IMG/VR virus record: IMGVR_UViG_3300009152_000181
Coordinates: 1-25,778 of that record
Origin: a virus
DNA length: 25,778 bases
Reading direction: 5' to 3' (one strand)
Below the pieces are notes generated by a model, which did no database searches, was not told the origin of the DNA, and worked only from the letters and a program-made list of their open reading frames with translations. Positions 7,567-12,737 of this stretch are shown here, in pieces; the stretch's first letter is position 1; each line of letters opens with the position of its first letter. The position numbers and the translations under genes were made by a program.

Positions 7567-7571
7567 GTTGT

Positions 7572-7973
7572 TTACTCCTGTGTTGTTGCTGCTTGTTTAA
7601 GTGCGGGGAAATCTGTGTGTACTTGGTGTGATGAGTAGATGTATTCGTGAAGCTCAGTGGTATCGTCCCCACCCTCGTTAATTGTTTCAACTCCATCCTC
7701 ACCGACCTGCATGATGCGATACCCTGCGTTCTTGTACAGCTCGACTGCCCACTCCATGATTACGTTGTGTGCTTCCACATAATCAAAGCTCTCGTACCAC
7801 TTGATGTCTTCCGCGTAGTAGGTGATGATCGGTGCCTCATACCTTGTCTCGCAGTCGTTGATTGCTTCTGTCAGTGCGTCATCTCGACGATGCCTGACTA
7901 GCTCAGTGAACACATCGCGTTCATCTGTTGTGTGAAAGCGTATGACATACGCTACGTTTGATCTATACCCCAT
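7572..7973 (-). CDS. Phage protein of the MGYRSNVAY type (133 aa)
   Basis: The protein starts MGYRSNVAYVIRFHTTDERD, a start I associate with a family of small phage proteins of unknown function found in many tailed phages. It is acidic, with a central WYESFDYVEAHNVIMEW stretch. It overlaps the end of the upstream gene by 11 bases and is 5 bases from the downstream start. The frame is well supported; the function is unknown. Confidence 0.75.
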   Translation of the reverse strand: MGYRSNVAYVIRFHTTDERDVFTELVRHRRDDALTEAINDCETRYEAPIITYYAEDIKWYESFDYVEAHNVIMEWAVELYKNAGYRIMQVGEDGVETINEGGDDTTELHEYIYSSHQVHTDFPALKQAATTQE

Positions 7974-8607
7974 CTGTTAGCTCTCCCTTGTTGTTGAATC
8001 TCCAGCCATTGATGTAAATGAGTTCTTTAAAGTTTTCTTCACTTGTATAGCCCTCATACGCCTCTCTCAAAGCGTCATAGATTTCATCGGCGTATTCTTT
8101 TGCCCGACTGATCGCAAACTCTTCAAGCTCACAGACCAAGCGCTCGGTGTCGATTGCTTGGTTTAACTCACACACTGGCGCACCTTGCAAGATGCCGTGC
8201 TGTATAACGTCGCCGTTGTCCTCACCCAAAGACGCATAGCATCTGATGCCCTCATAGCTCATCGTCCCTGAGTGGTTGTAGTGGAAAGACTTGCGTTGCA
8301 CGCCCATGCGTGTATCCACCCAATCGTTTCGCAGTAGTTCCAATAGTACTGTGTACCTTGAGAACTCAGGATGTTCGTGTGTGACGAAGTGCTCAATGAA
8401 CGTCATCAAATACACACGCCCTGTCCACGAAGCACCATCGCCTTGAGAATAGAACCCGCTGAATTGAATGTCATCAAGGTCAAACCCTTTAGCGAGTCCA
8501 TCATCTTTGAAGCGTGCGTACACACACTCGTACCAATCATCAGGCGGCTCGCCATACAGTTGTATGGCGTTGTCCTTTGCTCGTTGGTCGAGGTCTTCAA
8601 ATTCCAT
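7963..8607 (-). CDS. Phage protein with FSGFYSQGDGASW motif (214 aa)
   Basis: A 214-aa acidic protein. Residues 47-63 (IQFSGFYSQGDGASWTG) form a motif I recognise from a group of phage proteins, some large-phage members of which have been labelled toxin-antitoxin related without clear proof. A helical C-terminal half (about 140-190) follows. The start at 8607 overlaps the previous gene by 11 bases and the end overlaps the next by 11. It shares an acidic character and gene adjacency with 7572-7973 and 8597-9157. Function is unresolved. Confidence 0.72.
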   Translation of the reverse strand: MEFEDLDQRAKDNAIQLYGEPPDDWYECVYARFKDDGLAKGFDLDDIQFSGFYSQGDGASWTGRVYLMTFIEHFVTHEHPEFSRYTVLLELLRNDWVDTRMGVQRKSFHYNHSGTMSYEGIRCYASLGEDNGDVIQHGILQGAPVCELNQAIDTERLVCELEEFAISRAKEYADEIYDALREAYEGYTSEENFKELIYINGWRFNNKGELTDGV

Positions 8608-9157
8608 TCATTTTCTCCAGTAGTTTCTTCAATACCTCCACCATTTTCTTTTCAAGTATTTCCTCCACAGTTTCAATAATCATCTCCTCCACGCGGTCTG
8701 CGTCAGGGTAGTCGTTGTCGCTGAGGTATGTCTCTATCTTGTCGTCAACGTCATACGCATCAAACTTGTCATCGAAGTCGTAGTCAGTGATTGCGTCATG
8801 CACTTGGTCGCTGATGTCGGTGTCACGCACCTCTCTGCGTACTTGTTCGGTAATCCTATCGTCCATTAACTCCAACACCGAGTCATTGTTCAGATGTTCC
8901 TCTGTGTCGTTGTGCTCGCTTATAGATTCTTCTGCGATGTCCTTGATGGTCTCCCTGAACGCCTCGTCGATATATCGCACGGCACTATGCGCTTCAAGCA
9001 CGGCGCTGACCTTTGCGTCAACTTGTTGGTCAATGTGCTCATTAATTGCGTGAAGCAGGGTGTGGATAAGCGTGGTCTTTGGCTGAGGGGTTACCTCGGG
9101 GGTTGGTTGTGCTACTTGTTCCACTGCGTTGATTTCGGTTTGGTTTACTTGGTTCAT
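8597..9157 (-). CDS. Very acidic coiled-coil phage protein (186 aa)
   Basis: A 186-aa protein. After a Pro/Gln-rich N-terminus (about 1-28) it is almost continuously helical and charged, with dense Asp/Glu (for example DYDFDDKFDAYDVDDKIETY near 128-147) and a C-terminal amphipathic helix (about 157-184). ATG 9157 is preceded by AAAGGAAAGTAATC, a strong leader shared with the genes at 4169 and 5319. The acidity could mean DNA mimicry or a scaffold role, but nothing proves either. Confidence 0.72.
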   Translation of the reverse strand: MNQVNQTEINAVEQVAQPTPEVTPQPKTTLIHTLLHAINEHIDQQVDAKVSAVLEAHSAVRYIDEAFRETIKDIAEESISEHNDTEEHLNNDSVLELMDDRITEQVRREVRDTDISDQVHDAITDYDFDDKFDAYDVDDKIETYLSDNDYPDADRVEEMIIETVEEILEKKMVEVLKKLLEKMNGI

Positions 9158-9159
9158 GA

Positions 9160-9276
9160 TTACTTTCCTTTACTGGTTTGTTGGTGAAGCGCACCAACGA
9201 CGCAACTCGCAGACACCATGTCTGCCAGTTTTTCTACGATGAGTGTTCCCGACGTGCCTTGGCTTACAAGTAGCAC
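9160..9276 (-). CDS. Possible 38-aa peptide containing KLADMVSAS (low certainty)
   Basis: A minus-strand frame from GTG 9276 to TAA 9160 reads VLLVSQGTSGTLIVEKLADM and on to TSKGK. Its stop is 2 bases from the start of the next gene, and the ribosome-binding site for that gene (AAAGGAAAG) forms its last codons, the usual arrangement in this operon. It overlaps the 45-aa membrane-protein gene at its start. The 25-bp palindrome is read in frame as LADMVSAS. The start is weak (GTG, no clear Shine-Dalgarno), so it may be untranslated spacer. Confidence 0.35.
   Translation of the reverse strand: MLLVSQGTSGTLIVEKLADMVSASCVVGALHQQTSKGK
9204..9230. repeat. LADxxSAS palindrome, copy 1
   Basis: A 25-bp imperfect palindrome (9205-9229 core) with arms ACTCGCAGACA and TGTCTGCCAGT around CCA, extended by one A/T pair each side. 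It lies 34 bases beyond the stop of the 45-aa membrane-protein gene on the minus strand. Read on the minus strand it encodes KLADMVSAS; read on the plus strand it encodes LADTMSAS. One of five copies in the window. Confidence 0.9.
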
Positions 9277-9401
9277 ATCACACCTGTATGCACGCGCCAC
9301 ACGAACAGGTCGAGGGCGAGAACGATGAACGCTGTCAGATACGCACCCACAAAGGCGATGCGTATTGGTGTGAATGTTGGTGTTGGTTTGAAGCGTGTCA
9401 T
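9264..9401 (-). CDS. 45-aa membrane microprotein
   Basis: ATG 9401 overlaps the TGA of the upstream gene (ATGA), the standard coupling in this block. The product starts MTRFKPTPTFTPIRIAFVGA and has a clear transmembrane helix at about residues 14-34 (RIAFVGAYLTAFIVLALDLF), then a short tail RVHTGVMCYL. Coupling plus hydrophobic composition make this a believable gene despite its size. Function is unknown; a small host-membrane modulator is one possibility. Confidence 0.7.
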   Translation of the reverse strand: MTRFKPTPTFTPIRIAFVGAYLTAFIVLALDLFVWRVHTGVMCYL

Positions 9402-9625
9402 GCTGTGTACACCGTTGTTAACTTCTCACGCACTTGGTTGAGTACATCGAAGCGGCGTTGTATCTCGCCTATCTTCACATTGCGCCACGCCTCATCCTGT
9501 TCTTCGTAGCGTGAGTCCACATACTCGCGCACATTTCCTCCCGCCCTTTTGTAGATGTGTCCCTGTATGGCGATGAACAATGCCTCTGCTTGTTCCACTG
9601 TTAAGGTTATTTGTTTGTGTGTCAT
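9398..9625 (-). CDS. Small phage protein of unknown function (75 aa)
   Basis: The protein starts MTHKQITLTVEQAEALFIAI and is mostly helical and charged. The opening pattern (a short beta strand, then VEQAEALF...) is typical of small phage proteins of unknown role. ATGA overlaps join it to the genes on both sides. Confidence 0.7.
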   Translation of the reverse strand: MTHKQITLTVEQAEALFIAIQGHIYKRAGGNVREYVDSRYEEQDEAWRNVKIGEIQRRFDVLNQVREKLTTVYTA

Positions 9626-10044
9626 GTTGTTAACTCCTTGGGTATCTCGACTTCATCGCCGAGTTTGCTTGCTACATAGCACCGCATGGCGGCTTCAAGT
9701 AGCGTCTTTCCGTAGTACCTCTTCGCCTCTGTGTCGTTGGCTATGTCGTAACAGCCTTGAGCAATCCAGTCGCCGCCGTTCGTCCTCATCAGCATCGGCA
9801 CTTCCCTCTCAACAATCTCCCCACCTTGCCACCAGCTACCGCTTGGGTTGTATGTCCAGTCCACAAAGTAAGCGAGTGTCGGGTTCTCCACACGCACCAC
9901 CCACCTATCGTCTGACCCATCCGCAAGATACGCTTCCTTGTCCCAGTCCTCGGGTCTACCCAAGCGTGGGCGGTACACCTTGTCACCTTCGGCTTGCGCC
10001 ACCGCCCAGTTAAGGGCGTGTCCTGTCAGTTGATTTGTTTTCAT
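9622..10044 (-). CDS. DUF2591-like phage protein (140 aa)
   Basis: The protein begins MKTNQLTGHALNWAVAQAEG and has a central WQGGEIVEREVPMLMRTNG, WIAQG, then a C-terminal GKTLLEAAMRCYVASKLGDE with a final VEIP. This order (L-x-W-x-VA-x-AEG, GG-x-I-E, W-x-A, GxTxLxAAMRCxVxxxxGDxV) is that of DUF2591, a family common in phages of Proteobacteria and of unknown function. It is ATGA-coupled on both sides. Confidence 0.75.
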   Translation of the reverse strand: MKTNQLTGHALNWAVAQAEGDKVYRPRLGRPEDWDKEAYLADGSDDRWVVRVENPTLAYFVDWTYNPSGSWWQGGEIVEREVPMLMRTNGGDWIAQGCYDIANDTEAKRYYGKTLLEAAMRCYVASKLGDEVEIPKELTT

Positions 10045-10259
10045 TCTGCTTCTCCCTCTGTTATGTCCATGTATTTACGCAACTCTTCAAAGTTGTAGAC
10101 GAAGCGTCCATGCTCATCACGAAAGCGCCACTCATCACAGACAGCGCACCCTGCCTCATAGGTACGGCATCGCTTGCCTATGGCACCACGCAAGAACTTG
10201 AAGCCTTCCTCTGATATGTAGTGGGTCTTAGCCCTTTGGCGTATCTGTCTGACTTTCAT
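10041..10259 (-). CDS. Small basic phage protein with CAVCDEW motif (72 aa)
   Basis: A 72-aa protein, basic at the N-terminus (MKVRQIRQRAKTHYISEEGF). Cys residues at C32 and in CAVC (about 38-41) could form a metal site, but a full four-ligand set is not obvious. The stop is ATGA-coupled to the next gene, and the start abuts the stop of the upstream gene (10260). Function is unknown. Confidence 0.7.
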   Translation of the reverse strand: MKVRQIRQRAKTHYISEEGFKFLRGAIGKRCRTYEAGCAVCDEWRFRDEHGRFVYNFEELRKYMDITEGEAE

Positions 10260-10532
10260 TTAAACCCCCTCATTGAATAAGTCCTCGAATGTGTACCCCT
10301 CCCCCTTTTCAAAGTCCTCCTCTTGCAACGGCGGCAACTGCATTGCCTTCTCCATCATGTGCCACACATCACGCATGGACTCAGGCGTTTCTGACCCTGT
10401 GCATGGGTTGCCATAGCCTGTGGGTTTGCCGTCGTTGTATGTCACCTCTTTCAGACAGTACCAATCCTCCCCGTTGTTCTCTGACTTGGCGTTGACGATG
10501 CGGTAGTTCCATGTGAAATCAAAGTCACTCAT
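10260..10532 (-). CDS. Phage protein with WNYRIV motif (90 aa)
   Basis: A 90-aa acidic protein starting MSDFDFTWNYRIV, with YCLKEVTYNDGKPTGYGNPC in the middle. The pattern W-N-Y-R-[IV] ... E-V-x-Y-x-x-G-K-P is shared by a family of short phage and prophage proteins of unknown function. ATG 10532 is preceded by GGGAGAAG. A 25-bp LADxxSAS palindrome lies just upstream. Confidence 0.72.
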   Translation of the reverse strand: MSDFDFTWNYRIVNAKSENNGEDWYCLKEVTYNDGKPTGYGNPCTGSETPESMRDVWHMMEKAMQLPPLQEEDFEKGEGYTFEDLFNEGV

Positions 10533-10558
10533 TTACTTCTCCCAAAGTTGTTTATACA

Positions 10559-10585
10559 AACTCGCAGACACCATGTCTGCCAGTT
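10559..10585. repeat. LADxxSAS palindrome, copy 2
   Basis: The 25-bp core (10560-10584) is identical to copy 1, and the first arm on the minus strand overlaps the TAA stop of the gene at 10584-11222. In that gene's frame the sequence after the stop reads LADMVSAS, then LYKQLWEK and a second stop directly before the next ATG. Stop-codon readthrough would therefore append the repeat peptide. Spontaneous readthrough is not shown by anything here. Confidence 0.9.
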
Positions 10586-11222
10586 ACTTACGCCGAGCCA
10601 ACAGCTCGGGCACTTTCATGCTCGCCTTGTCCTCCTTTCTTATGCTCATCCACCTGTCACGCAAGGACTCGACTCCGAAGTCGGACACCAAGTCCCACCA
10701 GTTTCTCTTCTCGTTTTTATATTTATGTGGGTCTGCCTCGTAGTCGAGCAGGATGCGGCTCTTCTCCCTTGTCAGTACTGACAAGTACTTCTCCAGCAGT
10801 TTTAAATACTCGTCATTGTTTACTTCTTCAGCGTAGCGTATCTGCGCCCGCACCTTGTGTATCTCGTATGTCATTGGCGACAACACCGCTTTTAATTCTT
10901 TGCGCCACTGGTCAACCCACGCCTCATATCTCGCCTTGCTCATCACAAGCCTCGCCATGCGTTGGCGTTCTGCCAGTATCTCCAGCATGCGTGCCTCTTT
11001 GATGTCGCCACTCACCACCATGTTGTGTAGTTGCTTGGGCGTTTGCTTGCGCGGCGGCTTGCGTTTGGGTTGGCAGTCCTTGCAATTCTTTGAACTGATG
11101 GTCATCAGCACGGCACCTTTCATACCTCGTGCTTGCATTTGTGCACGAGATAGTCGGCGTTTGAATTGTGCAAGGGGCTTTTCTGTCCCGCATTTAGCAC
11201 ATTTTTTGTAGTCCTTTTGCAT
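10584..11222 (-). CDS. Zinc-ribbon phage protein (212 aa)
   Basis: I place the start at ATG 11222 (MQKDYKKCAKCGTEK), preceded by GAAAGG; the open frame goes to 11288 through operator-like sequence. C8-x2-C11 and C47-x2-C50 make a four-Cys zinc-ribbon pattern, as in phage proteins that start KxCxKCGxxKPLxxF and as in some HNH endonucleases, but no HNH active-site motif follows. Residues about 60-212 are helical and strongly basic, with KRNWWDLVSDFGVESLRDRW near the end, suggesting nucleic-acid binding. It is the first gene left of the GATACCC-box region, so it may act in replication or regulation. Confidence 0.68.
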   Translation of the reverse strand: MQKDYKKCAKCGTEKPLAQFKRRLSRAQMQARGMKGAVLMTISSKNCKDCQPKRKPPRKQTPKQLHNMVVSGDIKEARMLEILAERQRMARLVMSKARYEAWVDQWRKELKAVLSPMTYEIHKVRAQIRYAEEVNNDEYLKLLEKYLSVLTREKSRILLDYEADPHKYKNEKRNWWDLVSDFGVESLRDRWMSIRKEDKASMKVPELLARRK

Positions 11223-11241
11223 GAGAAAGACCTTTCTTTTT

Positions 11242-11364
11242 AGTGGGAGATACCCACTTGTTGCCTTGTGATACCCACCATTTTGCATGAGGGGACAAAC
11301 ACGCGGGTATCAGGATTGTCCCGTGGTTATTGGTAATTTTACTACTCCATACCTCGATACCTAC
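11242..11364. promoter_or_regulatory. Cluster of GATACC[C/T][A/G]C boxes (four of six)
   Basis: GATACCCAC at 11249-11257 and 11270-11278, GATACCCGC on the minus strand at 11311-11303, and GATACCTAC at 11356-11364. The first is part of an inverted repeat, AGTGGG (11242-11247) and CCCACT (11253-11258). Two more boxes lie at 11519-11527 and 11560-11568. The boxes sit just upstream of the leftward zinc-ribbon gene and look like binding sites for one phage protein (repressor or replication initiator). Confidence 0.65.
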
Positions 11365-11415
11365 CTGATTTCCAGAATACTAAAACCTTTTTTCTTTTTT
11401 TCAAACAAAACCACA

Positions 11416-11479
11416 CCCACTTACCCGTATATATATATATCTATCTTTTAATCTCTTATATATATATAGGTATTGTGGG
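11416..11479. other. AT-rich dyad, candidate DNA-unwinding element
   Basis: Alternating TA runs at 11428-11440 and 11457-11468 flank an AT-rich centre. The flanks mirror each other: CCCAC (11416-11420) with ACC, and GGTATT then GTGGG (11475-11479), so the whole 64 bp is a long imperfect inverted repeat. A T-rich stretch (11381-11401) lies to its left. It is surrounded by GATACCC boxes in a 352-bp non-coding gap (11289-11640). An origin of replication is the simplest reading; a cruciform operator is an alternative. Confidence 0.55.
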
Positions 11480-11518
11480 CTGGACAACGCTTGAAGCCCC
11501 GCAGGTATTGACGATGCC

Positions 11519-11589
11519 GATACCCGCGTGTGTGTCACGATGCGCAAAATGGTGGGTATGATACCCACTACTGTATTTAAACACAGTAG
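11519..11589. promoter_or_regulatory. Operator-like palindromes next to the AT dyad
   Basis: A GATACCCGC box lies at 11519-11527. A perfect 17-bp palindrome, GTGGGTAT-G-ATACCCAC, spans 11552-11568. Sharing its last base, a second, different imperfect palindrome (CTACTGT...ACAGTAG, 20 of 22 positions symmetric) spans 11568-11589. Two unlike dyads side by side suggest two DNA-binding proteins, or one operator beside a hairpin. Confidence 0.6.
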
Positions 11590-11605
11590 AAGGATTAGTT
11601 ACTGT

Positions 11606-11630
11606 ACTGGCAGACAGTGTGTCTGCCAGT
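11606..11630. repeat. LADxxSAS palindrome, copy 3 (perfect)
   Basis: A perfect palindrome of 11-bp arms (ACTGGCAGACA and its complement) around GTG. It lies 10 bases beyond the stop of the 55-aa gene (11641). The minus strand reads KLADTLSAS in a frame that stays open to 11456, though that frame crosses the origin-like region and is probably not a gene. Confidence 0.9.
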
Positions 11631-11640
11631 TTGCCTGTTG

Positions 11641-11808
11641 TCAGAGGAGGTTTAGCTGTTTGCATTGGGTCTTTATGGTGTGCCAGTCCTCTTTCCAGCG
11701 TGCCTGTCGCAGTATCTCTGCACGCCGTGGGTCTTTGAGTCTGAGTTCTTCGTCGGCTTTGAGTTGCGCCTTGAGGGCACTGAGTTTGGCTTTGATGGAT
11801 GGTTTCAT
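11641..11808 (-). CDS. 55-aa basic microprotein
   Basis: ATG 11808 follows TTAAGGAAGAACACC (AAGGA site, good spacing). The product MKPSIKAKLSALKAQLKADE continues ELRLKDPRRAEILRQARWKE and ends KQLNLL. It is a single long, highly charged helix, net basic, likely an oligomer-forming coiled coil or nucleic-acid binder. It is the last of three tiny genes in a row and is followed by palindrome copy 3. No family recognised. Confidence 0.65.
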   Translation of the reverse strand: MKPSIKAKLSALKAQLKADEELRLKDPRRAEILRQARWKEDWHTIKTQCKQLNLL

Positions 11809-11819
11809 GGTGTTCTTCC

Positions 11820-11927
11820 TTAAACGAACAGATACCAGATTGGTGTGAAGCTACGCTTGCAGACGATAGCCATGCGGTACTCATGCGCCATGATTTGGCG
11901 GATCTCTTTCAGTTGTGCTTTGGTCAT
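11820..11927 (-). CDS. 35-aa microprotein
   Basis: ATG 11927 follows CTAAGGAAACATC, in which the stop of the preceding gene (TAA) is part of the ribosome-binding site. The product is MTKAQLKEIRQIMAHEYRMA followed by IVCKRSFTPIWYLFV: a charged helix, then a hydrophobic/aromatic end. Its own stop TAA is again fused to the next gene's AAGGA site. Function is unknown; the tight, repeated gene-junction design is the main evidence. Confidence 0.58.
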   Translation of the reverse strand: MTKAQLKEIRQIMAHEYRMAIVCKRSFTPIWYLFV

Positions 11928-11936
11928 GATGTTTCC

Positions 11937-12071
11937 TTAGTATTTGCGGAAGGTTGGGTTGTCGAGCAGGAAGGCTTTGAGTTCTTCGCCAATGGCTTTA
12001 GCCCAACGGCGTTTGTTCGTGCGGAAGCAGTAGTCTTGAAGCGTTAAGAGTCGCAGGTAGTGTTGTGTCAT
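11937..12071 (-). CDS. 44-aa microprotein
   Basis: ATG 12071 follows CTGGAAAGTCATC. The product begins MTQHYLRLLTLQDYCFRTNK and ends DNPTFRKY, mixing aromatic and basic residues. It is followed 9 bases later by the next microprotein gene. The spacing and leader resemble those of its two downstream neighbours. No family recognised. Confidence 0.6.
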   Translation of the reverse strand: MTQHYLRLLTLQDYCFRTNKRRWAKAIGEELKAFLLDNPTFRKY

Positions 12072-12190
12072 GATGACTTTCCAGTTGAGTTGAGTTGAAT
12101 GCGACCGATCAAATTATTTGAACGATCAGGGGCTGAATGGACAAGAAAAGAAACAGCGGCGGGACAGGACATCCACGCCGCTTTGAAAAA

Positions 12191-12215
12191 ACTCGCAGAC
12201 AACTTGTCTGCCAGT
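12191..12215. repeat. LADxxSAS palindrome, copy 4
   Basis: Arms ACTCGCAGACA and TGTCTGCCAGT around ACT. It begins one base past the TGA stop of the gene at 12217-12609. The minus strand reads LKLADKLSAS and stays open to the start of the 44-aa gene at 12071. The plus strand reads ALKKLADNLSAS. The 145-bp gap 12072-12216 holds nothing else I can support except a short TCAAAT-T-ATTTGA palindrome (12109-12121). Confidence 0.9.
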
Positions 12216-12216
12216 T

Positions 12217-12609
12217 TCAGATTGAAGCCAAGAAGCGACGCTTCTCAGCCGCAGTCATTCCCTCGTACGCTGTCACAAGGCGAGCAACCTTGTCCTTCTT
12301 CTTGCTTGTCTTTGGTTTCTTTGCGTCTGCCTCGACATCCACAAAGATGTTGTCGAGAATCCTGTCGGTGCGTTTCTGCTCAGCAGTGCCTCGCCCGAAT
12401 GTCCAACCCCGCTGACCCTCGTAAGGCTTGCGTGTGGCACTAGGTAACTCAGAGACATAGAACACGACATAAGGCACTGCATCCTTGCGTGTACCTATCC
12501 CGTTCTTGAGCAGTGTGTCTAGCAGACTGGCAGACGTGATGTCTGCGAGTTTCAGAGTAGGCACGATAGCCTGATAGATGTTGCTGTTGATGTGTGTTGC
12601 AAGTTTCAT
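12217..12609 (-). CDS. First gene of the leftward operon, unknown function (130 aa)
   Basis: I choose ATG 12609 (MKLATHINSNIYQAIVPTLK) because GGAGAG lies 7 bases upstream; the frame is open further, through a terminator and promoter. Residues 20-28 are KLADITSAS, the peptide form of the dispersed palindrome. The middle (residues 41-78, GTRKDAVPYVVFYVSELPSA and following) is mixed; the end is strongly Lys-rich (KKPKTSKKKDKVARL) with MTAAEKRRFLASI. As the promoter-proximal early gene it could be a DNA-binding regulator or host-takeover protein, but no family is recognised. Confidence 0.72.
   Translation of the reverse strand: MKLATHINSNIYQAIVPTLKLADITSASLLDTLLKNGIGTRKDAVPYVVFYVSELPSATRKPYEGQRGWTFGRGTAEQKRTDRILDNIFVDVEADAKKPKTSKKKDKVARLVTAYEGMTAAEKRRFLASI
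12526..12550. repeat. LADxxSAS palindrome, copy 5 (inside a gene)
   Basis: Arms ACTGGCAGACG and TGTCTGCGAGT around TGA. It lies inside the coding sequence at 12217-12609, read in frame on the minus strand as KLADITSAS. It is the most diverged copy: besides the wobble-position differences it has one change next to the centre. It is the only copy that is unambiguously translated. Confidence 0.88.
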
Positions 12610-12621
12610 TGTTAACTCTCC

Positions 12622-12648
12622 AAAAGAAAAACCCCGCAACTGGCGGGG
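12622..12648 (-). terminator. Intrinsic terminator in the leader of the leftward operon (attenuator)
   Basis: On the minus strand a 6-bp GC stem (CCCCGC, loop CAGTT, GCGGGG) is followed by TTTTTCTTTT. It lies between the leftward -10 (12685-12690) and the first gene start (12609), so a transcript from that promoter would meet it after about 30-55 nt. This layout implies attenuation or antitermination. Without a promoter upstream it would serve only as an insulator. Confidence 0.75.
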
Positions 12649-12684
12649 CGACAGAACGACTGAGTTCCCCCAATCGATAAATCT

Positions 12685-12737
12685 ATTATAGCACAAACAG
12701 GTTGTGGTATCCCCTTGACATGGTATATGTGTATACC
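12685..12737 (-). promoter_or_regulatory. Leftward extended -10 promoter with operator-like sites
   Basis: The minus strand has TGCTATAAT (12693-12685), a consensus extended -10. No TTGACA occurs at the proper spacing; instead GATACCAC (12711-12704 on the minus strand), close to the GATACCCAC boxes at 11.2-11.6 kb, overlaps the -35 position. Just upstream is a perfect palindrome GGTATA-TGTG-TATACC (12722-12737). This is probably the main early leftward promoter, under control of the protein that binds the GATACC boxes. Confidence 0.62.

Noticed and set aside
11456-11665. Minus-strand frame from ATG 11665 containing KLADTLSAS
   Set aside because: It overlaps the 55-aa gene and then runs across the palindromes and GATACCC boxes. 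Composition is unlike neighbours and there is no ribosome-binding site.
12099-12443. Plus-strand frame containing LKKLADNLSAS
   Set aside because: It is antisense to the 130-aa leftward gene. The LADNLSAS reading is an automatic result of the palindrome, and no leader or coupling is seen.
9204-12550. LADxxSAS palindromes as dif-like recombination sites or a CRISPR-like array
   Set aside because: Arms of 11 bp with a 3-bp centre do not match the 6-8-bp centre of Xer sites, and spacing is irregular with genes between copies, so not an array.
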